Shown piece by piece: positions 1 through 7,348 of a stretch of 20,708 bases of DNA. The translations under genes were made by a program, and so were the position numbers. The notes beneath the pieces are model-generated. The model saw only the letters and a program-made list of their open reading frames with translations, ran no database searches and was not told the DNA's origin. Origin of the DNA: Nitrospirota bacterium (GTDB taxonomy: Bacteria; Nitrospirota; Thermodesulfovibrionia; JACRGW01); contig JACRGW010000058.1 of assembly GCA_016212195.1 (NCBI GenBank), positions 1-20,708 of the forward strand, in the 5' to 3' direction. Positions within the stretch are counted from its first letter, which is position 1. Every line of letters starts with the position of its first letter.

Positions 1-1
1 C

Positions 2-1837
2 CTGCCATTTCTACTTATGTGTTCATTAACCGTAGTGTGGGCATTATATACGAGAAGTCATATAGAGACATCCATTGTAGCAGAAGGTAGACCTCTTACG
101 CAGATAATGAAATATTCTCCAGAAATCGGTGATATTTTTAAAAGACATAACAGGGTGGTTGAGAAGAATATATATCTGGGTTTAATTCCTTTTTCCCTCG
201 CCTGTGTTGGTCTTTTCCTTAAGAGGGTGGAAGGAAGGAGGAATATACTCTTTTTTGGAGCCATCTTTATAGTAAGCCTTATCCTTTCCTTTGGACCTAA
301 CCTTGGACCATACATTCATCTCTACAATATCCTTTATGATCATTTGCCATTCTTTAATTATCCGAGGGTTGCAGGAAGGATGATAACCATTACCGCTGTT
401 ATGATGGTGATCCTTTCTGGCTATGGGTTAAAATGGTTAATTGAAAGGATTCAAGGGGGCAAGGGGTTAAGCTACATGATGCACGATACACGATACAGGA
501 TAAAAACATCAGGCATCATGAATCTTGTATCATGGATTCTGCCTTTCTTGATCGTTATCATTATTCTCCTTGATTTCCTTCCATTCAGTCCGAGGGGTGT
601 CAGTATACCTTCGAAGGGAAATGCTGTATATGAAGAAGTAAGAAAAAACCTTGGAGATAAGAAGGTCCTTGAGATACCTTTATGGCCCGGGGATTCTGCC
701 TGGTCCTCTATATACCAGTATTATGTTACCATTTATAGATACCATATGATTAATGGCTATGACCCTGGGGTATCAAAGAAGTATGTAGAAGATATCTTTG
801 GAAAACTCTATCCTCTGGATTTTGGTGAACTGAGGGAGGAGGAATATCAATTTCTGAAGGATCTCGGAGTAAAGTATATCGTTATGCATGAAGAGGAATT
901 CCCCAGAAAGGTAAGCCCTTTCCCTTTCAGTTCATCTCTGAATAATATGAACAGGTCACCCTATGTTAGATTCATAAAGAGCGATGGGCTTATATACCTC
1001 TTTGAGCTTAACTATGATGCCAGCCAAAGGGAAATCCCGCAATTCTCAATAACCTCACCGATAGGTGGACTTTATCAGTCAGAATCTTTACCGAGATTAA
1101 TCGGTTCGGTAATTAAGGATGTTGATGTGTCAGGAGGAGAGGCCGCATATGGGAAAAGGGGTAGTGGCGAAGGATGGCTCCAATACGGTCCGTACAGAAC
1201 ATATCCTACTGGAGAATATATAGCCATGTTCCGATTGAAGATCGGAAATAAGGTTTCTGAAAGAGAGGTGGCTGTTATTGATATATCTTCAAGACTCTCA
1301 GAAAGGGTCCTGAATAAAAAGGTGATTAATGCAAGGGACTTTCAGGGCAGAGGCTATCAGGATTTCATACTCCCCTTCAGACTTTCTTCGCCTCAGAGTC
1401 TTGAGTTCAGGGTGTATTTTAAGGGCAAGGCTGATTTATGGGTGGATTATGTTTATATACTTCCTTCAGGTGAAATTGATCCTCGCTGGTCATACAGGTC
1501 AGAGGATCTTTTCCATCTCCCTGACCGTATAGAAGGACCTACCAGGAGATATCCAAAGGGGGATTATATTGCCACATTCTATCTTAAGACGAAGGACGAC
1601 AATATCTTAAAGGAAGAAGTATTAATAGAAGTCCTTACTGAAAGCGGAGTGATAGAAAGGAAAATTCTTCTGAGTAAGGATTTCAAGAAGTCTATGGAAT
1701 ATTTTCCTGTTTTATTAGGATATAGACTTGAAAGAGAATCCTTCATAAACTTCAAGATAAGCTCTAAGGATATGACAAAAATAGGACTGAAAGGGGTAGA
1801 GATAAAAAGTGTCAGCAACCCGCAGGGAAGTGACTGA
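2..1837 (+). CDS. GT-C/YfhO-like multi-pass membrane protein, 5'-truncated by the window edge
   Basis: The frame is open to the left edge, so the true start lies outside; 611 residues are visible (numbered here from the codon at base 2). A truncated hydrophobic segment is followed by further membrane helices near residues 57-73, 80-100, 126-142 and 170-192. A non-cytoplasmic region then carries NGYDPG and LGVKYIVMHEEEF, which resemble the post-membrane region of GT-C or YfhO-type proteins that transfer sugars from lipid carriers. No catalytic residue can be assigned because the N-terminal half is missing. The C-terminal part holds two copies of a beta-rich module, near 396-500 and 512-610, each opening with GPxRxYPxGxYIAxF. 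A repeat-derived 20-residue stretch sits at 159-178, between two membrane helices. The gene ends 2 bases before a glycosyltransferase, which supports a role in glycan assembly. The general class is likely; the exact activity is not known. Confidence 0.7.
   Translation: MPFLLMCSLTVVWALYTRSHIETSIVAEGRPLTQIMKYSPEIGDIFKRHNRVVEKNIYLGLIPFSLACVGLFLKRVEGRRNILFFGAIFIVSLILSFGPNLGPYIHLYNILYDHLPFFNYPRVAGRMITITAVMMVILSGYGLKWLIERIQGGKGLSYMMHDTRYRIKTSGIMNLVSWILPFLIVIIILLDFLPFSPRGVSIPSKGNAVYEEVRKNLGDKKVLEIPLWPGDSAWSSIYQYYVTIYRYHMINGYDPGVSKKYVEDIFGKLYPLDFGELREEEYQFLKDLGVKYIVMHEEEFPRKVSPFPFSSSLNNMNRSPYVRFIKSDGLIYLFELNYDASQREIPQFSITSPIGGLYQSESLPRLIGSVIKDVDVSGGEAAYGKRGSGEGWLQYGPYRTYPTGEYIAMFRLKIGNKVSEREVAVIDISSRLSERVLNKKVINARDFQGRGYQDFILPFRLSSPQSLEFRVYFKGKADLWVDYVYILPSGEIDPRWSYRSEDLFHLPDRIEGPTRRYPKGDYIATFYLKTKDDNILKEEVLIEVLTESGVIERKILLSKDFKKSMEYFPVLLGYRLERESFINFKISSKDMTKIGLKGVEIKSVSNPQGSD
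475..534. repeat. Inverted heptamer array inside a coding region
   Basis: Four 7-bp units of consensus CANGATR (475-502), a 4-base AAAA spacer (503-506), then four units in the opposite orientation (507-534, consensus NATCNNG). The element is exactly 60 bp, so it adds 20 codons and leaves the reading frame intact. It falls in the loop between two membrane helices of the first gene. Confidence 0.75.
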
Positions 1838-1839
1838 GG

Positions 1840-2886
1840 ATGACTATCGAATCTGTGACGGTGGTTGTGATCAATTTCAACGGTGAAGATATTCTTGGTG
1901 AGACACTTTCCTCCATAAAAAGGTTAAATTATCCGGATCTCAGGGTAATCCTTATTGATGATGGTTCTACTGACAGGAGTGTAGAGCTTGTAAAAAGGGA
2001 TTTTCCTGATGTGAGAATAATCAAGATGGATGTAAATACCAGGAGGCCTAATAAGCTAAGAAATATAGGAATTAGGGAGGCTACGAGCAGAGTAGTCTTC
2101 CTTGTAGACAACGATGTTGTTTTTGATAAGGAATGCCTGGAACGATTAGTAAGGATTCTTGAATCATCCAATAATATTGCTATATGCACACCAAGACTCC
2201 TTTATTATGATCAACCTGAGAGGATAAATATAGCCCCATCTGCTCTACATTATATTGGGTCATCGATAAGTCCAAAAAGGAATGCATTAATTAAAAATAT
2301 CGATATGGATGATCCAGAGCCTACCATAGGTGGAGGGATAATGCTCATTGATAAAGAAAAGGCGATAAGTATCGGTCTAATCGATGAGGATTTCCCCATG
2401 GGCTGGGGTGAAGATGGAGAGATATATATGAGGATGAGGCTGTCTGGTTTTAAGACCCTTTATGTGCCTGAGGCTATTGGATATCACAGGTTAAAGGAAT
2501 GGAAAGAAAATAGATACCTTAGAGCCTTTGGGCAGGTAAGAAATCGATGGTTTATACTTCTTTCTCAATATAGCATAAAGACCCTCATCCTCATTATTCC
2601 TGCTTTGATTGTGTATGAGATCTTCCTGCTGCTATTCATGACTCTAAAAGGGATACCACACCTCTATTTTAAAGGAAATATAGATGTAATAAAAAATCTT
2701 GGCAGGATTCTTAAGAAGAGAAAGATGATTCAGTCAACGAGAAAGATCCCTGACAGGGATCTCCTTACATCCGGAGACATTTATATATCGCCGTCATTGA
2801 TACAGAATCCTCTAATGAAGATAGGTATAAAGATACTGAACGGATTCTTTAATGGTTATTGGAAAGTGGTAAAAAGGTATCTTTAG
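1840..2886 (+). CDS. Family 2 glycosyltransferase with a C-terminal membrane segment
   Basis: A 348-residue GT-A fold inverting glycosyltransferase. It would transfer a sugar from a nucleotide-sugar donor to a growing glycan at the cytoplasmic face of the inner membrane. Visible motifs are the N-terminal VVVINFNGED strand, the nucleotide-binding IDDGSTD (residues 39-45), the DND metal-binding triplet (90-92) and GWGEDGE (188-194), whose ED is the usual acceptor-side acidic pair. A hydrophobic helix at about 247-268 should anchor the protein. The donor and acceptor cannot be read from the sequence; the closest general type is the rhamnosyl/WcaE-like GT2 group. The ATG is 2 bases after the previous stop, so translation is probably coupled. 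A hairpin-rich repeat region follows the stop directly. Confidence 0.9.
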   Translation: MTIESVTVVVINFNGEDILGETLSSIKRLNYPDLRVILIDDGSTDRSVELVKRDFPDVRIIKMDVNTRRPNKLRNIGIREATSRVVFLVDNDVVFDKECLERLVRILESSNNIAICTPRLLYYDQPERINIAPSALHYIGSSISPKRNALIKNIDMDDPEPTIGGGIMLIDKEKAISIGLIDEDFPMGWGEDGEIYMRMRLSGFKTLYVPEAIGYHRLKEWKENRYLRAFGQVRNRWFILLSQYSIKTLILIIPALIVYEIFLLLFMTLKGIPHLYFKGNIDVIKNLGRILKKRKMIQSTRKIPDRDLLTSGDIYISPSLIQNPLMKIGIKILNGFFNGYWKVVKRYL

Positions 2887-3042
2887 TGTCATTCCTGCGA
2901 AAGCAGGAATCCAGACATCTCATTGCAGTCATTCCGAACTTGTTTCGGAATCTCTCGAGATGCTGAAACGTGTTCAGCATGACAATTATTACTGGATTCC
3001 CGCTGGAGTTTATCCCGCACTTGATGCGGGGCGGGAATGACA
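2887..3042. repeat. Composite palindromic repeat with four hairpins and 9-bp terminal inverted repeats
   Basis: The element is bounded by TGTCATTCC (2887-2895) and GGAATGACA (3034-3042). Inside are four hairpins in a row: ATTCCTGC/GCAGGAAT with a GAAA loop (2891-2910), ATTCCGAA/TTCGGAAT (2931-2951), ATGCTGAA/TTCAGCAT (2960-2980), and a two-level stem of ATTCCCGC/GCGGGAAT (2996-3038) enclosing CCCGCA/TGCGGG (3014-3030). None is followed by a T-run, so these are not ordinary terminators. The pattern matches GTCATTCC-type dispersed repeats seen in many low-to-mid GC diderm genomes. It fills the whole gap between two genes. Confidence 0.85.
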
Positions 3043-4221
3043 GAAGTGAAAAATAGAGGTTTTAAGTGGATACTAATAAGTATGGGTATTAAAAGAAACC
3101 TACATGAAATTTATTTAGAAGCCAGCCATTTTCTGGAAAATGTTTACCCTGACTTTGTCACATCAAGAAGACCTGACAGGATTGAGGGTATTCCCGTCTT
3201 CACCTTTCATTCAATAAGACCAAAGACCTTCGAAGAACAATTAGAGTTCCTCAAAAAGAATAATTATATTACTGTTAGCGTCGATCAGTTTTATAATTAT
3301 CTAAGCGGGAAGGTTACCCTCCCTGAAAGGGCTATCCTACTGACAATAGATGATGGAAGAAAGAGCGTATGGAAATATGGTTTTCCGCTACTAAGAAAAT
3401 ATGGGTTTTGTGCTACGGTTTTTATTATCCCAGGACATACAAAGGAAGTGAGTTCGGAGTTCGGGTTTCAGAGTGAAGAGAATGATAGAGAAATCCTTTC
3501 ATGGCAGGAGATACTCGTCATGAGTGGTAGTGGGCTAATAGATTTTGAATCCCATACCCTTTATCACAACAGGGTCTTTACAGAACCAGAAATAGTCGAT
3601 TTTCTCGGCCCTTCTTATAGCAGGAGTTCCTTTGACTGTCCTGCTGTACCAGCAGGTTTTGAGATTTCAGTTCTTGAGAAAGAGCCCTCTGGGTTTTACG
3701 GCTTACCAATATATATGAGTAATTCTTTGATGTTAGGGAAACAGAGATTTATTGATGACCCGGAATTCAGGGAAGTATGTAAAAAATATTATAGAGAAGT
3801 ATCCGGGTTGAAAAGGTGGAAGAAAAAGATGTTTGGCTTTTGTGAAGAGTACAGGTGGAGGAATAATCTAAAGGAAGGGTTCACAACATATGATGATATA
3901 GCAGAAGAGATCTTTGATAGCCTCTATACCTCTAAAAGGACACTTGAAGAAAGGCTGGGGAAACCAGTAAACCACCTCTGTTACCCCTTTGGTATCTGGA
4001 GTCAGTTGTCTGACGAGATGGCAAAGAAGGCAGGTTACCTCTCAGCTTTCTGTGCCTATATCCCTCACAGGCCGATAAATAGAACTGGGGATGACCCCTA
4101 TAAGATTGTGAGGCTGAAGGACGATTATATATTCAGACTACCAGGAAAGGGAAGAAGACCTTTAACAGAAATACTTACACATAAGTTGAAGAGAAGATTG
4201 AACAGAGAGAGGATATACTAA
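3037..4221 (+). CDS. Polysaccharide deacetylase (NodB/CE4 type) with an internal insertion
   Basis: A 394-residue carbohydrate esterase family 4 protein that would remove N- or O-acetyl groups from a polysaccharide. Motif 1 is TIDDG (residues 103-107; D105 as catalytic base, D106 as metal ligand). Motif 2 is SHTLYH (172-177; H173 and H177 as metal ligands). YPFG (316-319) marks the late strand of the barrel. About 110 residues (roughly 178-290) are inserted between motif 2 and YPFG, making the protein longer than a minimal NodB domain. No signal peptide is evident, so it may act on lipid-linked intermediates in the cytoplasm, or its start may be wrong. The first ATG (3037) lies in the 3' arm of the upstream repeat and has only a G-rich stretch, not a good ribosome site. 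ATG 3082 is the alternative and keeps all motifs. Confidence 0.88.
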   Translation: MTEVKNRGFKWILISMGIKRNLHEIYLEASHFLENVYPDFVTSRRPDRIEGIPVFTFHSIRPKTFEEQLEFLKKNNYITVSVDQFYNYLSGKVTLPERAILLTIDDGRKSVWKYGFPLLRKYGFCATVFIIPGHTKEVSSEFGFQSEENDREILSWQEILVMSGSGLIDFESHTLYHNRVFTEPEIVDFLGPSYSRSSFDCPAVPAGFEISVLEKEPSGFYGLPIYMSNSLMLGKQRFIDDPEFREVCKKYYREVSGLKRWKKKMFGFCEEYRWRNNLKEGFTTYDDIAEEIFDSLYTSKRTLEERLGKPVNHLCYPFGIWSQLSDEMAKKAGYLSAFCAYIPHRPINRTGDDPYKIVRLKDDYIFRLPGKGRRPLTEILTHKLKRRLNRERIY

Positions 4222-5211
4222 ATGGACAAGAAAAAGTCCATCATGACTTTATTAAAGATAGGTTTCAGTCTTTCTATACTTGCCTATATTATCTGGCTTG
4301 TAGATTTTAAAGAGGTCTCAAGGATAATCAGGTCTGCGGATATCACAGTTTTAATCATTGTCTTCTTCCTATCTCTTTTTGACCAGTGGCTCGGGGCTTA
4401 TGGCTGGTACAGTCTCCTCAGGGCAAAAGGTATTTCTGTCCCTATGAGGGATCTGAGTATTCTCTTTTTCGAAAGTATCTTCTTCGGATTCCTAATTCCT
4501 TCAAGCATGGGGCCCGATGCGATAAGGGCATATAATCTATCAAGAAAGACATCCAATGCCACAGAGTCTATAAGTTCCATCCTTGTATTGAGGGCTGTGA
4601 CACTTCTATCCCTTTATACACTTGCCATCCTGAGCCTTACCATCTACTATGATAAGGTCACCGATAAGAGGTTTATAAATGTTGTTGCAGGTAGCCTTAT
4701 CCTTTTAGGCACTGCGGGTATTGTTGTATTCCTTAAACCGGTGAGGTCTGTTATCTCAAAGATATTGACTCTTTTCGGGGCAGAGGGACTCCGGAACCAG
4801 ATCGAGGGTCTCTATTCTTCGTTTATTGATTACTCGAGATGCCGGCGGGCCTTAACCATTTCATTCTCACTGATGTTTTTCAGCCAGATACTGAGGGCCG
4901 TCCTTTCATATGTCCTCGGTCTATCTATCGGTATAAATATATCTATTGTAAGTTACCTCCTTTACCTGCCTCTGGTTTCAATAATCACCAAGATACCTGT
5001 ATCCTTCGGAGGGCTTGGTCTGGGTGAAGGGAGTCTAATATATTTCTTTCTGAAGGCGGGGATTACCTATTCCGAGGCGTTTACAATAACTATTCTGATT
5101 TCTCTGATCAATATCGGGATAGCCTTATCAGGAGGGGTCCTCTACGGGCTCAGGGTTTTATTTAGCAAAGAAACCGTACTGGAAAATAAGAGAGGAGCCA
5201 AAAGTGTCTAA
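4222..5211 (+). CDS. LPG_synthase_TM (UPF0104) family integral membrane protein, flippase-like
   Basis: A 329-residue protein with about eight hydrophobic helices, spaced like the membrane half of lysylphosphatidylglycerol synthase (MprF) but without its cytoplasmic aminoacyl-transferase domain. Family hallmarks are PSSMGPDAIRAYNLSR (93-108) and PVSFGGLGLGEG (259-270). Relatives in polysaccharide and archaeal N-glycan loci are commonly annotated as flippase-like, and one in this setting may help move a lipid-linked sugar or lipid across the inner membrane; that role is inferred from context. The ATG follows the deacetylase TAA with no gap and uses the AGAGAGGA site at 4205-4212. Its stop overlaps the start of the epimerase by 8 bases, so the three genes form one transcript. 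Confidence 0.85.
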   Translation: MDKKKSIMTLLKIGFSLSILAYIIWLVDFKEVSRIIRSADITVLIIVFFLSLFDQWLGAYGWYSLLRAKGISVPMRDLSILFFESIFFGFLIPSSMGPDAIRAYNLSRKTSNATESISSILVLRAVTLLSLYTLAILSLTIYYDKVTDKRFINVVAGSLILLGTAGIVVFLKPVRSVISKILTLFGAEGLRNQIEGLYSSFIDYSRCRRALTISFSLMFFSQILRAVLSYVLGLSIGINISIVSYLLYLPLVSIITKIPVSFGGLGLGEGSLIYFFLKAGITYSEAFTITILISLINIGIALSGGVLYGLRVLFSKETVLENKRGAKSV

Positions 5212-6130
5212 GGTAATAGTAACAGGTGGTGCAGGTTTTATTGGTTCGCATATAGTAAATAGATATATAAACGAAGGCCATGAAGTGATAGTTATAGATG
5301 ATCTCTCTACCGGGAAGAAGGAAAATATTAATCCCCGCGCAAGGTTTCATCATATTGATATAAGGGATAAGGGAATGGAGGCTATCTTTGAAAAGGAAAT
5401 GCCTGAGATAGTAAATCACCATGCAGCACAGATGGATGTAAGGAGGTCTACGGAAAATCCTGCCTTTGATGCTGATATAAACATCATCGGTACAATTAAC
5501 CTCCTTGAGAATTCGGTAAAATACGGAGTGAAGAGATTTATATTTGCATCTTCAGGGGGTGCTATCTACGGGGAACAGAAAGATTTCCCTGCAGGGGAAG
5601 AACACCAGCAGTTTCCTCTGAGCCCTTATGGTGTTTCCAAACTTGCCGGGGAGAAGTATATACATTACTACAGTAAAAACTTCGGTCTGAGATATATCTC
5701 ACTTCGCTATTCGAATGTCTATGGACCGAGACAGAACCCAGAGGGCGAGGCAGGTGTTGTAGCTATCTTTATAGGAAGGCTACTTAAAGGCAAGGAGCCT
5801 GTTATTAACGGTGATGGCGAGCAGACGAGGGATTATGTATATGTGGATGATGTTGTGCATGCGAATGTCAGGGCTACAATTGGAGATAGCGATGGTTTTT
5901 TAAATATCGGGACTGGAATCGAGACGAGTGTGAATACGCTTCTCAAGAAACTTATTGAAGTTACAGGTACAGATATAAAAGGTATACACGGACCTCCCAA
6001 GAAAGGGGAACAGAGGAGGTCAGTTATTGATTGCGGCAGGGCAAAAAGGTTACTCGGATGGGAACCTGAAATTTCTCTGGAGCAAGGACTTAGCAAGACA
6101 GTAGATTATTTCAGGACGCTTGCTCTTTGA
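5204..6130 (+). CDS. NAD-dependent nucleotide-sugar epimerase/dehydratase (GalE-like extended SDR)
   Basis: A 308-residue extended short-chain dehydrogenase/reductase. The dinucleotide-binding loop TGGAGFIGSH is at residues 7-16, an acidic cluster IDD (31-33) follows the second strand as expected for NAD, SSGG is at 116-119, and the catalytic pair Y142/K146 lies in YGVSK. RYSNVYGPRQ (168-177) and GDGEQTRDYVYVDDV (203-217) are typical of UDP-glucose/UDP-GlcNAc 4-epimerases. It probably interconverts UDP-hexoses to supply the glycosyltransferases upstream; the exact sugar is not decided. The start is GTG 5204, supported by AGAGGAG at 5191-5197 and an 8-base overlap with the previous gene. It is the last gene of the glycan cluster. 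Confidence 0.9.
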   Translation: MSKVIVTGGAGFIGSHIVNRYINEGHEVIVIDDLSTGKKENINPRARFHHIDIRDKGMEAIFEKEMPEIVNHHAAQMDVRRSTENPAFDADINIIGTINLLENSVKYGVKRFIFASSGGAIYGEQKDFPAGEEHQQFPLSPYGVSKLAGEKYIHYYSKNFGLRYISLRYSNVYGPRQNPEGEAGVVAIFIGRLLKGKEPVINGDGEQTRDYVYVDDVVHANVRATIGDSDGFLNIGTGIETSVNTLLKKLIEVTGTDIKGIHGPPKKGEQRRSVIDCGRAKRLLGWEPEISLEQGLSKTVDYFRTLAL

Positions 6131-6136
6131 AAACTG

Positions 6137-6165
6137 TTGCCTTTTATATTAAATTATGGTAAAAA
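6137..6165 (+). promoter_or_regulatory. Possible sigma-70 promoter for the rpsF operon
   Basis: TTGCCT (6137-6142) and TAAAAA (6160-6165) are 17 bp apart in the gap between the epimerase and rpsF. Inverted ATTAAATT and AATTTAAT sequences flank the -10. The match is moderate, but a change of function at this point makes a promoter likely. Confidence 0.4.
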
Positions 6166-6184
6166 TCATAGAAATTTAATCCTT

Positions 6185-6227
6185 GCTCAGCCTGAGGGGC
6201 TGGGCTTTACTGCCAGAAGGAGGTGGT
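6185..6227 (+). promoter_or_regulatory. rpsF leader hairpin and strong ribosome binding site
   Basis: GCTCAGCC (6185-6192) pairs with GGCTGGGC (6198-6205) over a 5-base loop, giving an 8-bp stem with one G-U pair. It ends just before the near-perfect ribosome site AAGGAGGT (6217-6224) that fixes the rpsF start at ATG 6231. Many bacteria control rpsF-rpsR through an S6:S18-binding leader. I cannot confirm the conserved core of that motif here, so the regulatory role is only possible. Confidence 0.45.
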
Positions 6228-6230
6228 TTA

Positions 6231-6584
6231 ATGAATTTTTATGAATCTCTCTTCATACTGAATCCTGCCCTCGATGATGCAGAGGTAAAAAAGGTAATTG
6301 ATAAGGTGGAGGGATACATCAAAAAGGGAGAGGGGGAGGTTCTGAAGGTGGATAATTGGGGGAAAAAGAAGCTGGCCTACGAAGTGAAGAAACAGAAGAA
6401 GGGTTATTATATCCTTCTCAATTTCAAGACAGGGGCCGGTGCAATCAGTGAGATCGAGCGGTCTCTGAAACTCACAGATCCTGTTATGAAGTTCCTTATC
6501 ATAAAACTTGATAAAGAACCGGTCCTTAGCAGTCCTGAATCCCCTGAATCTATTGGATCAAGTTCCGGGGCAGGGCAGGCTTAA
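6231..6584 (+). CDS. rpsF: 30S ribosomal protein S6
   Basis: A 117-residue protein, close to the usual bacterial S6 length, with a short Ser/Pro/Gly-rich tail. It binds the central domain of 16S rRNA together with S18. Recognisable S6 features are MNFYESLFILNP at the N-terminus, WGKKKLAYEVKKQKKGYY in the middle, and EIERSLKLTDPVMKFLIIKL, the helix and strand near the C-terminus. The frame runs open upstream to 6183, but the ATG at 6231 follows an excellent ribosome site and gives the canonical N-terminus, so the longer version is rejected. It starts the operon rpsF-ssb-rpsR, the common bacterial order. Confidence 0.97.
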   Translation: MNFYESLFILNPALDDAEVKKVIDKVEGYIKKGEGEVLKVDNWGKKKLAYEVKKQKKGYYILLNFKTGAGAISEIERSLKLTDPVMKFLIIKLDKEPVLSSPESPESIGSSSGAGQA

Positions 6585-6617
6585 AATATGGAAGAGGATT
6601 GAAGGGAGGATGAATAG

Positions 6618-7028
6618 ATGGTAAGTTTTAACAAGGTGATTATGGCAGGAAACTTAACGAAGGACCCTGAGATGCGTTATATCCCCAGCGGGACACCAGT
6701 TGCAAGTTTCCCGATAGCGGTTAATCACAGATACAAACAGGGAGATGAATTAAAAGATGATGTAACCTTCATCGATATTGTTGTATTCGGTAAACAGGCT
6801 GAAAGCTGCAGCCAGTATCTTAATAAAGGAGACGGTGTCCTTGTTGAAGGGCGCCTTCAGCAAAGACGATGGGAATCCGAAGACGGCCAGAAGAGAAGCA
6901 AGTATGAGGTTGTTGCCCAGAATGTAAGGTTTATGCCTAAGGGAAGAGGGATTTCTGAGACAGGTACGGGTTCAGGAACTTCCTCAGAAGGCACGGAAGG
7001 CGGGGACTTAAGCGACGTACCGTTTTAA
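6618..7028 (+). CDS. ssb: Single-stranded DNA-binding protein
   Basis: A 136-residue SSB that coats single-stranded DNA during replication, repair and recombination. The OB-fold domain spans about residues 1-108 (start FNKVIMAGNLTKDPEMRY; FIDIVVFGKQAE; GVLVEGRLQQRRWE; YEVVAQNVRFM). A short Gly/Ser/Thr-rich linker leads to the acidic tip DLSDVPF (130-136), which recruits partner proteins. The ribosome site AAGGGAGGA (6602-6610) supports ATG 6618. It lies between rpsF and rpsR, as in many bacteria, and should be co-transcribed with them. Confidence 0.97.
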   Translation: MVSFNKVIMAGNLTKDPEMRYIPSGTPVASFPIAVNHRYKQGDELKDDVTFIDIVVFGKQAESCSQYLNKGDGVLVEGRLQQRRWESEDGQKRSKYEVVAQNVRFMPKGRGISETGTGSGTSSEGTEGGDLSDVPF

Positions 7029-7031
7029 ATT

Positions 7032-7097
7032 AAAAGTTGCAAGTTGCAAGTTAAAAACTCTTAACTTTAAACTTTCAACTTTAAACTTTGAACTGTA
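7032..7097. repeat. Inverted heptamer array between ssb and rpsR
   Basis: Left arm: three 7-bp units ending in AAGTT (7032-7052). After a short turn, the right arm has units starting AACTT in exact 7-base register: AACTCTT at 7056, then AACTTTN at 7063, 7070, 7077 and 7084, and a partial unit at 7091. The arms can pair into an AT-rich hairpin in the operon transcript. It ends a few bases before the rpsR ribosome site. Confidence 0.75.
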
Positions 7098-7113
7098 ATC
7101 AAGGGGAGGTATT

Positions 7114-7344
7114 TTGGAACAGAAGAGAAGATTCTTTAAAAGGAGGTCCTGTAAATTCTGTGCAGAAAAAATAGATTACATTGATTATAAGGATGTAAAG
7201 ACATTAAAAGGTTTTCTGACGGAAAGGGGCAAGATTCTTCCAAGAAGGATATCCGGTAATTGCGCCAAGCACCAGCGCGGGATAACGGTATCCATAAAGA
7301 GGGCAAGGAATATAGCCCTATTACCATTTGTAGGGGAGAAGTAG
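7114..7344 (+). CDS. rpsR: 30S ribosomal protein S18, zinc-binding (C+) form
   Basis: A 76-residue S18, the S6 partner on 16S rRNA. Diagnostic stretches are RRFFKRRSCKFC, IDYKDVKTLKGFLTERGKILPRRI and IKRARNIALLPF. C13 and C16 (CKFC) with C50 and H53 (NCAKH) form a complete set of candidate zinc ligands, so this is the C+ paralogue type; E. coli S18 lacks most of these. The start is TTG 7114, with the ribosome site AGGGGAGGT at 7102-7110; the spacing is short but no other start gives the normal N-terminus. The gene follows a heptamer repeat array and lies 4 bases before the first DUF507 gene. No rplI follows. Confidence 0.95.
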   Translation: MEQKRRFFKRRSCKFCAEKIDYIDYKDVKTLKGFLTERGKILPRRISGNCAKHQRGITVSIKRARNIALLPFVGEK

Positions 7345-7348
7345 ACCC

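Noticed and set aside
2960..2990. Rho-independent terminator after the GT2 gene
   Set aside because: The hairpin is good but no T-run follows, and it is one of four hairpins in a repeat mosaic.
6183..6230. Longer N-terminus for S6 beginning upstream of ATG 6231
   Set aside because: The extra residues cover the leader hairpin and the ribosome site; the ATG after the strong ribosome site gives the normal S6 N-terminus.
7032..7097. CRISPR-like array
   Set aside because: Units are 7 bp with no spacers and inverted arms, and no cas genes are present.
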